DNA from: Apiosordaria backusii
Lineage: Eukaryota; Ascomycota; Sordariomycetes; Sordariales; Lasiosphaeriaceae
NCBI GenBank assembly: GCA_030549205.1
Contig: JAUKTV010000030.1
Coordinates: forward strand, 62,001 to 126,000
Direction: 5' to 3'
Length of the DNA stretch: 64,000 nt
Shown here piece after piece: positions 1-11,575 of the stretch. How positions within the stretch are numbered: the first letter of the stretch is position 1; every line of letters starts with the position of its first letter. The position numbers and the translations under genes were made by a program. The notes beneath the pieces were generated by a model. The model was given only the letters and a program-made list of their open reading frames with translations, did no database searches and was not told the origin of the DNA.

Positions 1-3000
1 GTAGTAAGTTATAAATTAGGTACTTTTATATTATAAGTAAGGTAATAGCGATAGGTATATAGGGTTAAAAGAGATAGGGCTATTAATAGAAAAGGTATTA
101 AACGGTTGTTCTTTAAAGGAAGGTATAAAGATAGTATAGGCTAAATAGTAAAATAAGATAATATTTAAAGACTAAAGGATAGTAGAGGTAAGTTATAAAC
201 AGTATATTTTTATATTATAGATAGAATAAAGATAATAGAGTTATAAAGTTAAGTAATTTTATATAATAGTAGTAGTTTATTAATAAATATACTATAGGTA
301 ATTTAAAAAGATATTATAAGGTAAAGTGTAAAGTAAAAGAGAAGGCTAAAAGGAAAGTTAGGTAAGGTAAAGGAAGGGTAGAGAAATAGAAGAGGAAAGT
401 AAATAAACCTTCTTTTATAAGTCGTTATTGGATAGTACTTAAGATGCTTATAAGTTAATTGCCTTTTAAATATACTTTTTAAAGGACCCCCTTTAATAGT
501 AAGCCTGGTTCCTCTTTCCTAATGCCTATTACTACTATATAGCTATAGCTTATAGCCTAGCTTTAAGTTATTAAGGTTATAAAGTAAGTAATTACTTAAA
601 GGTCTAAGCTTTTAGCTTTTAATTTTTAACTATTTTATTATTTTCTTATAACCGTTACCGCCTTACTTCCTTTCTTCCTTTAACCTTTTACGCTTTAATA
701 AATCTTCTCTCTATAATTACTATACTGTACTTGCCTTATTAACAATAGCTTTACGATTATTAATAGCTAACTAATTAGTAGAATTTTAATTTTATTATTA
801 AGTTCTAGCCTTTTATAAGGTTTTTCTTTCTATTTTATAAGTCGCTTTACTTATAAATCGTCCTACAGTTACTAATTTAACGTCCTTTTAAAATATAAAT
901 AAGCCTTCTCTTCTTTTTATAAGTATCTATACTTACCTTTAGCACTTTATTAAATAAGCAGTTGACCTTATATTTATAGTAATTCTCCTTTCGAACTTAT
1001 AAGTAAGTACTATAGTAAGAATAAGCTATATATATTAGAAATATAACCTAATTAATTGCTAATAGTATTAATACTATATTTACTATAGTTGCCTTTTCTT
1101 TAATTATCGATACTGTCGTTACTATTACTAATGCCTTTAAAGGTAACCTTTTTAAAGATAATAATAAAAAAAGTCTTTTAACCTTCTCTTCTTTTTATAA
1201 GTACTATTGTATAGTAAGTACTTTCTATTTATCTCTATAATATATATATTTTAACTATAACTTATAAAAAAACGACGACGACGATAATAACGATAATAAT
1301 AATAATAATAATAACGATAATTCCTTCTTTACCTTTATACTGTAAGCCCTATTGCCTTTATATTATAAGCGCTATATTAACATATAATTAGTTATGTCTA
1401 TTACGTCTTTTATATAAAGGAAGAAATAAAATACCTTTATTAGCTTTAAGTTAATAAAAAAGGTAAAATCGTTACCTTCCTATTATAAGTACTGTATTAA
1501 TTAATAAGATAGGATATTGCTATATAGGTTATACTATAAAAAAGAAGCCTTACGATTCTATAAGCTTATCCTTTTTTAAAAGAAAGTATGGTTTTTATAT
1601 AATATAGACGTTTTAATAAAATATACTAAATCCTTTAAGTATTTTAGTAGGCTATGTTTTATTTAATAGCAGTTAAGGACAAACTTTTTAACCTCCGGTA
1701 TTATAACAATATAAGAAAAAAATAAAAAATTTCGCCTTTCTATTGTATTCAGTTTGGTTATATTAATTTTATAAAATAAAATTTAGATTTATTAAAGGGC
1801 TTCTATTTCTATAAAGCTACTTCTATTTACTTCCTTTAAAAGACTAAAAGCTACCTCCTTATTAGTACTATAGTTATAAAGTAGTAATACCTTTAAGGTA
1901 TTACTAAAGCTTAGGTTTAAACCTAATATACCTTTTACTATATAAAAGGAACTTTAACTACTATCTTTTTCCTTTTACTTACTTTTACTATCTCTATTAC
2001 TACCTTTATTATTCTAATTATCGCTATTACCTCTGTCTTAAATATAACCTCTATTTACTTTACTAATGTTATAGCCTTTTATTTTAAAAATATAAAGTAA
2101 ATACTTTAAGATTTTACCGCCTCTTTTATTACCGAATATACTGAAAATATATAGTTAAAGTATACCGTCGTTACTTAAAGTAAGACCTTAAAAAAGATCT
2201 TCTATTATATTAACTATTTTAAACTTATATAGTTTAACTTCCTTATATTTAATATAGCCTTCTTTTTTACTTACTCTATAAGTATACTTTACTTATAACC
2301 GTTATATACTTTTAATATATTTTAAAAAGTTAACCTTTAAAAAGAAGTCCCTTCTTTAAACGTTAGTATTTTAATAGTATATTAAGGTTATACCTTTAGC
2401 GTTAGTCTTTTAAGTCCTAACCTTTTAAAACAATATAATTTTACTTTATATAATAGCTATACCGTTTATATTACTTTTATATACCTTACTATCGTTTTTC
2501 TTTAAAGGTTTCCTACTGTTGCCCCCTTCTTTTATAAAGATTAAAAAAAGCATTGCTTTTTTATAAGTTTATCGTTTTTACTATATAGAAATATCGTTAA
2601 CTATTTATAGGATTTTACTCCTTTCTCTTCCTTTCCTTCCTTACTTTAAAAGGTTAACTTAAAGGTTAAAACTATAGTACTAGGTTTAATAATATTATTA
2701 TTTACTATTATACCATCTCTTCTCCTTTCTATTTTTTTTATTATTTTTATAAGAATAGTTTTTCTTTTATACCTTTATTATATAAATACTATAGCCTTAT
2801 CTACTTTTTTATTTTAATACTAATATTTACTTTAACCTTTCCTTTCTTTTAATAACCTTTATATAGAGACATTTTATACTAATCTATTAGATTTTTATTA
2901 AAATTCTTTAAAATTCTTATAAATTGTCCTTTTTAAGGAATCCTAATTACTTTATTAAGTATTAACGGCTTTTAAAAAGGCCTTAATACCTTATAATACT

Positions 3001-6000
3001 TTCTACTTTATAACTTTAAAGTTAAGGTTCGACGTTTATAGCTTTTTATTACTGAACGGTAATTGCTTAGTCCTTTATAAATAGTTTTAAAGTAGAGATA
3101 AAAAAGATATTGTAAATATAGAATTATCTAAAAAGATCTAACTAATAGGCTATTTTCCGGTCTTTTATAACCTTAAGTATTTAAAAGGGCTTAATAAACT
3201 TATTAAAAAGCTTCTAATTAAAGTACTACTAATTAAGGTTCTTAGTTAATAATATAACCTAGTCCTACTTTTTAAAATGCCAGTCCTTCCTTTTTTTATT
3301 ATAATACTTAGCATACAATTAGTTAGTATACTCCAGTATCTTTATTACCTACTTATAGTATTGCACTATATTATTAAAGTAGTTATTTACAGTAAGGACA
3401 TTACTTTTAACCGGTATAGTTAAGTCGCTAAACTATTTAAGGTAATATCTATATAGAAAGTAAACTAGGCTATTGTAAATAACAGAATATTAAGAAGTGT
3501 TATAAGTATTCTCTATTAAAGAGAAGTAATTAACTTAATTAAACTGGTTATAAAAGTAATATATATATAGATAGTACTTTAAAATCTGGTTTTACCGTTC
3601 GGTCTAACTATCAGTTTATAGATAGTATATAATACTTAAGTAATAGAAGACCGATAGATACTTATAGAAGTAGGTTTAGAAATTACTAATAAATAACAAG
3701 CCCCTATTTAAAATAATATACTTTAAAAAGCTATAAGGATAGTAGATATAGTTTAAAAATAGGTCTATAAAGTCTAAAGCTGTAAGCTTATTAATAGTAG
3801 CAATGTAGAAAGTAAACTTAGTAAACTTATTTATTACTATTAAAATAGTATTATATAGCTAATTACTCCTTTAGTTAATCGAGGTAGGCAATCCGGTAAT
3901 AAAGTTTACTATAATATATTTTTAAGGTTAAGATAGGATAGGAAGCAACAATAGTAACTTATAAAGGCAGTGTAGGTAAGGCTTGGTCCTTTAATAAAGG
4001 ATATAGAGTTTAACGAAGGCTTTAATGTCCTTATTTATAGCTGGCCAATAGAAATGACACTTTAAGGCTTTTTCTGTCTTTTTATCCCTATAGTAACCTA
4101 CAGTTCGGTCGTTATAGTAATGCTAAAGTGTTACTTACTATATATATACCGGTATATAGATCTTACTAGTATATTAGAGGAGGCCTTATTTGTTAAGATC
4201 TTTACAGTTAACTATAAGGTCCTTTTTTAAAACCAAATATCTATTCTAACTATAATTAAGAAGGGACTTGTCTACTACTAGTAAGGGCCTCTTTTTTAAG
4301 ACCTTTATACAGTAAGATAATATACAGAAAATAGATAAGCTTAGGCTTTCCTTTAAATATAATAGCCAGGACTTTAAAAGGTTAGCTAATAGGTTTATTT
4401 TAAGGACAGTATATAAATCCGGTATATAGTTAGGCCTATAGGACAGACCATCTATAGGATTTTAAGCCTTTAGGTAGTATTAAATTACAAAGTTAAAGGC
4501 TATTAGGTCGTTACTTTACTTTAGTTAATAAGGACTTAGCTTATATTTAGTCTTTAAGTACTTTAAATTTAAATAATTAGTAAGTATAGTAATAGAAATA
4601 AGCGTATATAATAGATATTACCTTTAAGCTCGGAATATATCGATTAAGGCCAGTAACTTTTAATCTTTAATATTGTACTAGGTTTTTATAAGTATTAGTT
4701 TATATAAGTAAAAGGCTATAAGGTGCTAACGGTTTCTTTACTTTTAAGAAAGTACTGTTTTAATAATAAAGATTAAAGCGTTAATTTTTAAATAGATTAG
4801 TAAAGTAAGATCGAAGTATTGTAAAATTGGTACCTTTTAAAACTATTGTAATAACTATATAAATGCAATATATATATAGTTCGGAAATATAAAAGGCAAT
4901 ATACCTTCTTTTTTAAATAGGTCAATTATAGGTACAGTAATTTTTAAGTAGTTCTATATAAAATAGTAATAGAACTCTATAAATCTGAAGAAAACCTATA
5001 GGTCTTTAATACTTTAAAGGATAGGCCATTTAATAATAGATTAAATATAGCTCGGCTTTATACTAATCTCTTTAAGTAAGATTATATACTTTAAAAAGGA
5101 TACTTCGGTAATACTAAACTTATACTTTTTAAGGTTAGTATAAAGATCTTACTTCTATAACTGCTATAGTATATCGTATATATACGTTATATACTAGTTA
5201 AAGTTATCGTTAAAGATTAAGATATTATTTAAATATACAATATAAACTACATTTATAAGGCCGGTTAAAGCTTAATTAATATATATTTAAAAGGTTATAA
5301 GTACGTTAGTAAGCTTAAACGGCATTACTTTCTATTTATAATAGCTATAATAGGTTTAAAAGGCTGTTTTCTATTTATCTTCCTTATAAATTTATATTTA
5401 ATAGTAAACGTCCTTTAAATCGATCTTAGTATATATTTTAACTATAGAAAGCCGGTTAAGGATTTTTCCAATTAAAGGTAAAGGGGCTTGGTTTTTAAAG
5501 GTAATCTTATTTAGCACTTGGTAGTTGATATAAAGGTATATTAAGCTGTCCTTTTTAAGTATAAAGAGGATAAAAGCGCTAGCTAGGCTAATTAATAGTC
5601 GAATCTATCCTTTTTACTTAATAGTAGTAAACTATTTTTATAAAGTCTTTAACTTAGTCTTCTTTAAAGGGTAGATAGGCCTTTAAAGGGACATTGCCTT
5701 TAGTACTAATTTGATTTTATATTTTAATATTAAATAAGGCAGTAGTAAAAGGTCCTAGTTAATAGTAAAGATATTGAAGAAGTTGTAATATTTAAAAGGA
5801 ACGGCGGCGAATTTATCAGGGTTATTGTTAAAGGCAGTATTTAAAAGTTATAAAGGTTTAAAGGGTTCTTTACCTTCTATTTAAAGGTAGATATAGACTA
5901 TAAAAGAACTAGTAAGTAAATAGAGTTCTTCTTCTTTAGTTAGGTATATATTACCGGCTATATTAAGGTAAGCCTATGTCTATACCTTTTATTAGATTTA

Positions 6001-7930
6001 TAGTTCTATTAAGTTTAACTAAAGAAGCTTAAAAACTACTTAAAGAAATATAATATTAGCGATTATAAAGTATATAAGCTACCTTTACATTATACCTTTA
6101 GAATCGGTAATTTATATTAAAAGAAAGTATAACCTAAATATTTATATAGCTTTACTATTAACTCTGGTAATACCAGAAGCTTCCTATAGTTTAAAGAACT
6201 AAGGGGTAAAGATAATAAGCTTATAGCTAATTAAATTAAGGTCTAACCTAGAGTTTAAAAAGGCTTTAGTTAACTTCTATAAACTATTTAAATATAATTA
6301 AATTATAATTTCCAAATGTAATAGGGTATACTTAATATATCCTTAATTAACTACTATTACTTAACTATTAGCGTTAACGCTATTTATATTCTTTAAAGGC
6401 TTTATATTTACACTTATAGTAATAGATATAGGAAAAGTAACAGCTTAAGGTTAATTAAGTTAGTATTTTCTAAATAAATAACTGTAATTATTATAAAGGA
6501 AATAGATAGCTTAAAGGTAAGTAATAGTATAGTAGCCCTTTTACTTATAAAGATAGTACTGGACTTTCTTTAAAGGAGGACGGAGGAATATAGAATTGTA
6601 AGTAGAAAGTTAAAAAGTAATAACATTAAAAGTAAAATTAAAGTAAAAGCGTTAGATATAACTAAACTGGTTATAATAATAATAGCAGTAGTTTCGAAAT
6701 AGAAGTATATTATACTTAAAGCACTTACTTAAGGAAAAAGGGATTAGCGGTTTAGCCTCCTTTAATCTTAAATTATAACATAAAAATCCTGCCTTTTACT
6801 AACTATCTTTAATATACTTAACTTAGCTTACTAGCTTTATAAAGTCTTAAAGGGTTTAAGTACTAACTAAAGTAATATAAATTTCCTAATAGAGCTTAAA
6901 GATAAAGAAGGTAATATACTATTTAGGAGGTAAGGGGTAATTTAAGTTAACGATAACGTTAGTAAACTGTTTATAAAATTCTTAAACGGTTTTATCTGCT
7001 ATTTATATAATAGAATAAAGCTATATAAACGCTATAAAGCGTTAGGTCTTAAAGTCAGTAAGTAAATTATATAGAAATGTTTTTAAGTTAATTTAAGTAA
7101 TTTAATTAAAGTTAAAATAAAGGTTAAAAGACTTTTAATTAACAATATACTTAACTTAAGCATTTTTAAAAATACCTTTAAAGTAACTTACAGTATAAGT
7201 TATTTAGTCTTAGTCTCTTTAAAAGGTCCCTATAATTTAAAAATAGATCTTACAGTTATATAGAAAGTATTTTAAGTTTTAAACTAAAGAGCTATCGTAA
7301 GTCGGATTTAGTATAAAAGGAAAGTGCTAATAGATCGAGGACAGTATATCTATAGGATAGCTAAGCCTAGCTACTTAAGTTAGAAGGATTATAAATTATA
7401 AAGCGCTGGATATAATAGCAATAGAGACAATAGTATAGAAAGCAATAAAGGCTATAATAATAAAAGTAAAAGAAAAGTAGTTAAAGACTAAGTTAATTAA
7501 CTAAGCCTTTAAAGCTTTTAACTTAACAGCTTTTTAATATAAAAAAAGTATATACTGTATATTAATAATCTAGGCTTTAATTATAGTAAGGTTATTTTTA
7601 AAGGATAGAGCTTTAAAAGTTTAAGTCTATATTAGGTTTTAAAGCAGTTAAGCAGTTTAAAAGATAGAGGACGATATTTAAGTCGATAAAAAGGCTTAAG
7701 TAATAGTAGGCTTTTATAATAAGGTAAATATTTAAATAAGGTATTCGGCTAACTTAAATAAAGTATATAAATTGCAGTTACTATAAAGGTTAACTATCTT
7801 ACTTACCTTACAGTCTAACTCCTTTTAAGGATAGAAAGTTTAGTATATTAAGAAGGGTTCTATATATTAAAGTATAAGGCTAAGTAAATAGTTTACACTG
7901 TATATACGATAGGTTTATAATAAAAAAACA
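1..7930 (-). mobile_element. RIP-degraded chromodomain Gypsy (chromovirus) retrotransposon and other AT-rich remnants
   Basis: Very AT-rich DNA in which CpA/TpG dinucleotides are nearly absent, as RIP produces. Minus-strand translation, read through many stops, gives Gypsy pol domains in order. Reverse transcriptase lies at about 5640-5190: residues like ILFILKKDSLIYLYINYQVLNK, then PLPLIGKILNRL and YLNNIL, a mutated YLDDIL. Integrase lies at about 4150-3650, with FYWPAINKDIKAFVK, RTKPYLH and NFITGLP. The integrase tail (ILLTKNLN) is at about 3330-3060. A chromodomain-like stretch (YLIKxLGF) follows near 3050-2850. This order is the chromovirus order. No ORF survives, so the element is dead. 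Sequence left of about 2800 is equally mutated and I could not classify it. The polymerase assignment is strong; element ends are not. Confidence 0.85.
1268..1322. repeat. GAC/TAA trinucleotide simple repeat inside RIP block
   Basis: A run of GAC/ACG triplets grades into TAA/ATA triplets with interspersed ACGATAA. It looks like a trinucleotide microsatellite modified by C-to-T change. No coding meaning is apparent. Confidence 0.7.
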
Positions 7931-8189
7931 ATAGTAGTTTAATATAAGTATATTATTCTACCTATATTAAACTCTAGCCTTCTTAGAATCCTAAGTCTAC
8001 TATACTATCCTATATATCCTACCAGTAACCTAGGCTTGGCTACCTCCTTTAGAGACCTCTTTCCGCTATAGGATCCTACGGCTCGCTCTAATCCAACCGT
8101 TAACTGGGTATATATATAGGCGTTCAGCTATTGTAGCTACGTCGCTTACGCTACGTCAGCGAACCCTAAGAGGTCTACCAGTCGCCAAC

Positions 8190-8577
8190 TGTCAGGCACT
8201 GCTACTGCTAGCCCAGGACCTCTGTCCTCTGGGCCTACCTGAATTGCACCCTGACAATGTAGAGCTGATTGCTTAAAGCTTACAATGTAGGTAGATTTTA
8301 GTTACTATATATATACTCTGGCTCTTCGATGATAAATAGCACTCGAAGGCCTTGTTAGTAAGTTAACGGGGGCTTCCGTCGAGGGGAGGGAGATGTGACG
8401 GCCCTGGCCTAGGGCCTTACTATATATATACTATTGAAGCGAGCTAAGCCTGCAAGCTTGGCTTACTTGTAGCTTTTAATAGTAATGGTGGCTTTCTGGA
8501 GCAGTAGTCTGGACTGCTGTTACAATAATAAACAGATAGTATTAATTACTAGGCTTTCTTATTAACTTACTTAACAT
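8190..8577 (-). repeat. Candidate 5' LTR of the Gypsy element (less mutated, GC-richer island)
   Basis: GC content rises at about 7990-8530 inside the AT-rich block. On the minus strand a segment starting TGTTAAGTAAG (8577) and ending GCCTGACA (8190) is followed at once by TTGGCGACTGG. That motif is often found just after the 5' LTR of fungal Gypsy elements. The segment has TG..CA ends and an internal TATA-rich stretch. Competing view: a purine tract (8381-8393) directly before TGTGACGGCC at 8394 could instead be the polypurine tract and 3' LTR start of a different, plus-strand element. No second LTR copy was found in the window. Confidence 0.35.
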
Positions 8578-9250
8578 TTAACCCTAACTTAACTAAGGCA
8601 CCCTTACTATTTAAACTATAACTGCTAATAAAAATTACCACTTATAAGCTATTAATTACTACTATAGCTATTAACTACTATAGCTATTAACTACTACGGC
8701 TATTAATTATTACAGCTATTAATTACTAATATTCTATCGCTTATATCGCTTATTTGAAGCTTATATTTAGTATATCAGTTATATACATTTACTATAAATT
8801 AATTTATTAGGAATTTAAGTATAAAAATATATATCTATAATGATTATAATAATTGATAGCTATAGTAGTCAATAGCTATAGTGGTTAATGGCTATAGTAG
8901 TTATATAAAAGATAAAGATTTAATTAAATTAGGTTTAAAATAAAAATTTCGATATCCTTAAGTTTAATAGGCTAATAACTTTAAGTAATAGCTATAACTT
9001 GAAATAATAACTATAAAAAGCATTCCTTCTATTATTAACCTTACCGTTATTAATTATAAGGGCTAACGCTTAATTAAGCTAATAAAAACAAACTAGCTTA
9101 ACGCTTTCTATTTGCTATTAAGTATTACCTCTATAAAACAGTTCCTTTTAAAAGAACAGTTTCTTTTATAGGAATAGTTCCCTAAAGCCTACAGTTCGAC
9201 CTATTTTCTTACAGTTCTACCTATTCTACTATAGTTCGGTCGGTTTTGGC
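8578..9250. other. AT-rich stretch between retrotransposon island and CHAP gene
   Basis: RIP-like sequence with short direct repeats near 8650-8730 and 8860-8900 (AGCTATTAATTACT and ATAGCTATAGTAGTT variants). Near 9130-9250 there are repeats of ACAGTTC followed by TA or GG. No gene is seen. Composition switches to GC-rich host-like DNA at about 9255-9300. Confidence 0.6.
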
Positions 9251-9298
9251 ACAGTTCTATATAAAGCACAGGTCAAAGGCCCCATAAACACCCATTAA

Positions 9299-9923
9299 TG
9301 CACTGGAGGCGCAGACGTGACCATCGCCTGCCAGACCGCGGGGACCTCCGTCAACGGGAACTCCATCTGGGACAAAACCCAGCACAGGTGCTTCGTGGCC
9401 GACTATTACGTCAGGACGGGCACAAACGGCTATGTTACTAAAAAGTGCGGCAGCGACTCTTCGGTCCCTGGCCCTGTTATCAACGACTATCCGTACAAGT
9501 GCTCGTGCGGCGGAGAAGACCCCTGGAGATAGTTAGTTCTTTACTCCGATTACTCTTGAAAGAGTGAACTTGAGCTCAACATGCTAAAAGATTTGCCACA
9601 GTTTCAAGTGCCAGTGCACCTCCTTCGTCGTGTGGAGAATAAACGAACGTCTCGGCATCAAATTTCACAATCAGTACAAGGGCGTTAACTGGGGCAACGC
9701 CAACTCCTGGGATGAGGCAGCCAGGGCAACAGGTGTGACTGTCAACAGCACGCCGAAACCTGGGAGCATTGCTCAAACGAACGCCGGCAGCTTCGGACAT
9801 GTCGCCTGGGTTACTGCGGTCGGAAGTGACACTGTGACGCTGGAAGAGTACAACTGGGCCACGAAGGAGGGCTATGGCAAACGGACCGTCAGCAAGGGGA
9901 CTTTTAACTACATTCATGTCTAA
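9299..9923 (+). pseudogene. 5'-truncated SH3b-CHAP amidase/peptidase gene (peptidoglycan-hydrolase-like)
   Basis: Exon 9299-9531 encodes the end of a bacterial-type SH3 domain (DVTIACQTAGTSVNG, then IWDKT and DYYVRTGTNGYV). Exon 9602-9923 encodes a CHAP domain with the nucleophile Cys in QCTSFVVW and the catalytic His in FGHVAWV. A 70-b intron (donor GTTAGT, acceptor ACAG) joins them in frame as DPWR-Y-FKCQC. CHAP enzymes cleave peptidoglycan cross-links or amides, and fungal members are normally secreted. Here the start codon, signal peptide and first half of the SH3 domain are missing: an in-frame stop at 9296-9298 precedes the frame and the upstream DNA is the RIP block. The surviving 3' part looks undamaged, so truncation may be recent. 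An unseen distant first exon is possible but unlikely. Confidence 0.75.
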
Positions 9924-10375
9924 GACGGCGTTGGAGGAGGAGGGCATCCCGCCTCACCTCCAGTGAATGAGGGTGGCAGATTCGGGGGAGCTGTCGGTAA
10001 AGGGGAAAGAAATGTTGGGGTAGGATGATGAGTGAACGAATGCGGACAGTATAAAAACAGTGATTGTTGGTCGCGCTGAATAGGCCGTTAAACAATGTGT
10101 GAACGCCAGCAACACCATCCCCAGCCTGTCCTTCAGAGCTGGAACGATCGTCCGTAGGACTGCAGACCACGTCCCGAAATTGCACTCTTTTCCCCTTCAG
10201 ACTTCGCGTGAGCATAGTTGAATGCGGAAGCCCCTTTCCTCCCGTCAAGGATGTGGTCTGTATGCACAGGTCCATGCGAATAGTTGCATGACCCCTTTTG
10301 ACCAAAGGGGCTAGAGTTGTATACCCTACAGCTGTTGACATCTGCCATTTCTTAGCATCTTCCTATATATGATTT
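9924..10375. other. Intergenic, nothing recognised
   Basis: Ordinary GC composition. It holds the 3' ends of two facing genes. Short overlapping reading frames have no recognisable domain. Confidence 0.6.
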
Positions 10376-10987
10376 TCATTTGGAGGAAGATGCCTGGCAC
10401 TTGAACTTCTTTCCTTGTAGATCTGCTATGTCCCAATACCACAACCACTTCCCGTTACTCCCTGTATCCGATACCTTCACCAAGCCACCAAACCACCATC
10501 CCCAGCCCAGCACCCAATATCCCCCATCCATGCCCCCTCTCCTGCCATTCCCCTCAACCCCAGCACTACTGCTGCTACTAGCCACCGTCACATCCGGCCT
10601 CGGCGTCGGTCTTTGAGTAGGCAAAGCAGTCTCAAACGTGTAACTCGTCAGCGGTGTGATAGTAATACTACACGAACTACCACTAGGCACACCGTCCAGA
10701 CTGCACGCGAGAGACACGACATCCGATCTGATTGAGCTTATAATGGAGCCCAAAGTCTGTAATGCGAAAGGCGCATCTGTCGTCTGTAAGAGAGGGTCCG
10801 CGCACTCGAAAGGGGTGTCTGAATTGGAGATTTGTTGGCAGGTTTGGCCTGTGAGGCAGCACCAGGTTGAGTCGCAGGGGACGGGGCAGAAGCGGGGGAT
10901 GGTGTCCTGGCGGGGATGGGGGCGGAGGGGATTTAAGGCAATGGTTTGAGAGATGAGAGTGAGGAGGGTGAAGATGGGGAGCTTCAT
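10376..10987 (-). CDS. Small secreted cysteine-rich protein, unknown function
   Basis: A 203-codon frame beginning MKLPIFTLLTLISQTIALNP, a clear signal peptide. The mature part starts with a cysteine cluster (FCPVPCDSTWCCLTGQTC, then FECADPL), followed by a Ser/Thr/Pro-rich linker and a Gly/Trp-rich hydrophobic stretch (about residues 150-170). That layout, a compact Cys module plus Ser/Thr linker and hydrophobic tail, is typical of fungal extracellular or GPI-anchored proteins. The last 30 codons look less natural, and a 3' intron (possible donor GTATCG near the GGLVK codons) may remove them. I recognise no family. It could be a cell-wall protein or an effector-like secreted protein. Confidence 0.6.
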   Translation of the reverse strand: MKLPIFTLLTLISQTIALNPLRPHPRQDTIPRFCPVPCDSTWCCLTGQTCQQISNSDTPFECADPLLQTTDAPFALQTLGSIISSIRSDVVSLACSLDGVPSGSSCSITITPLTSYTFETALPTQRPTPRPDVTVASSSSSAGVEGNGRRGGMDGGYWVLGWGWWFGGLVKVSDTGSNGKWLWYWDIADLQGKKFKCQASSSK

Positions 10988-11575
10988 TATGGATTGATGG
11001 ACGATTGTGGAGGGTTGATGATGTGAATCGCTGGGCAGATTGGTTGTTCAGCGGCTGAAGGAGCGATATCAGAGCGCAGGCGAGTCTTTGGATGGGAGAA
11101 GAATATATCTCAGTTTGGAACTTTGCCACTCAATAGTCATAGATAGTGACCCCTAGCAGCTTTCGTCTGATTTCATGCACACCTTGATCTCGTGTAACCG
11201 TCGATCACCCCCTACTCAGACCGAGTTTCCTGTTTGGTGAACGGGCTTTGCGATGGTTTTGTCTTTCTCGATGCTCACGAGAAAGTGGCGTCTATCGAGG
11301 GGCTGAAGTCTGCTTTTGTTGTTCTGTGACAAGGGATATGATGGCGAGATTGCGACGTTGTGGCTGAAGCTGGACCACCATCACGGGATTGGTGTGGGAG
11401 AGCGCGGGGGGGGGGAGCTTTTAATGCGTATACAAGCATACCCCGAAATTGAAGTTGCGGCGCGCCTCTTGAAAGAAAATGATATCGACTGGCAACAAGA
11501 ATGTGGAGTCAAATTTTGCATCCGGTAGGTTTGGTGTTGGCAAGTCGCAAGTAGGTCGGTGATCAAACAACAAAC
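10988..11575. other. Divergent promoter region
   Basis: Lies between the divergently transcribed secreted protein and the membrane protein. A G9 tract occurs at about 11408-11416. No gene or defined regulatory motif is recognised. Confidence 0.5.
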
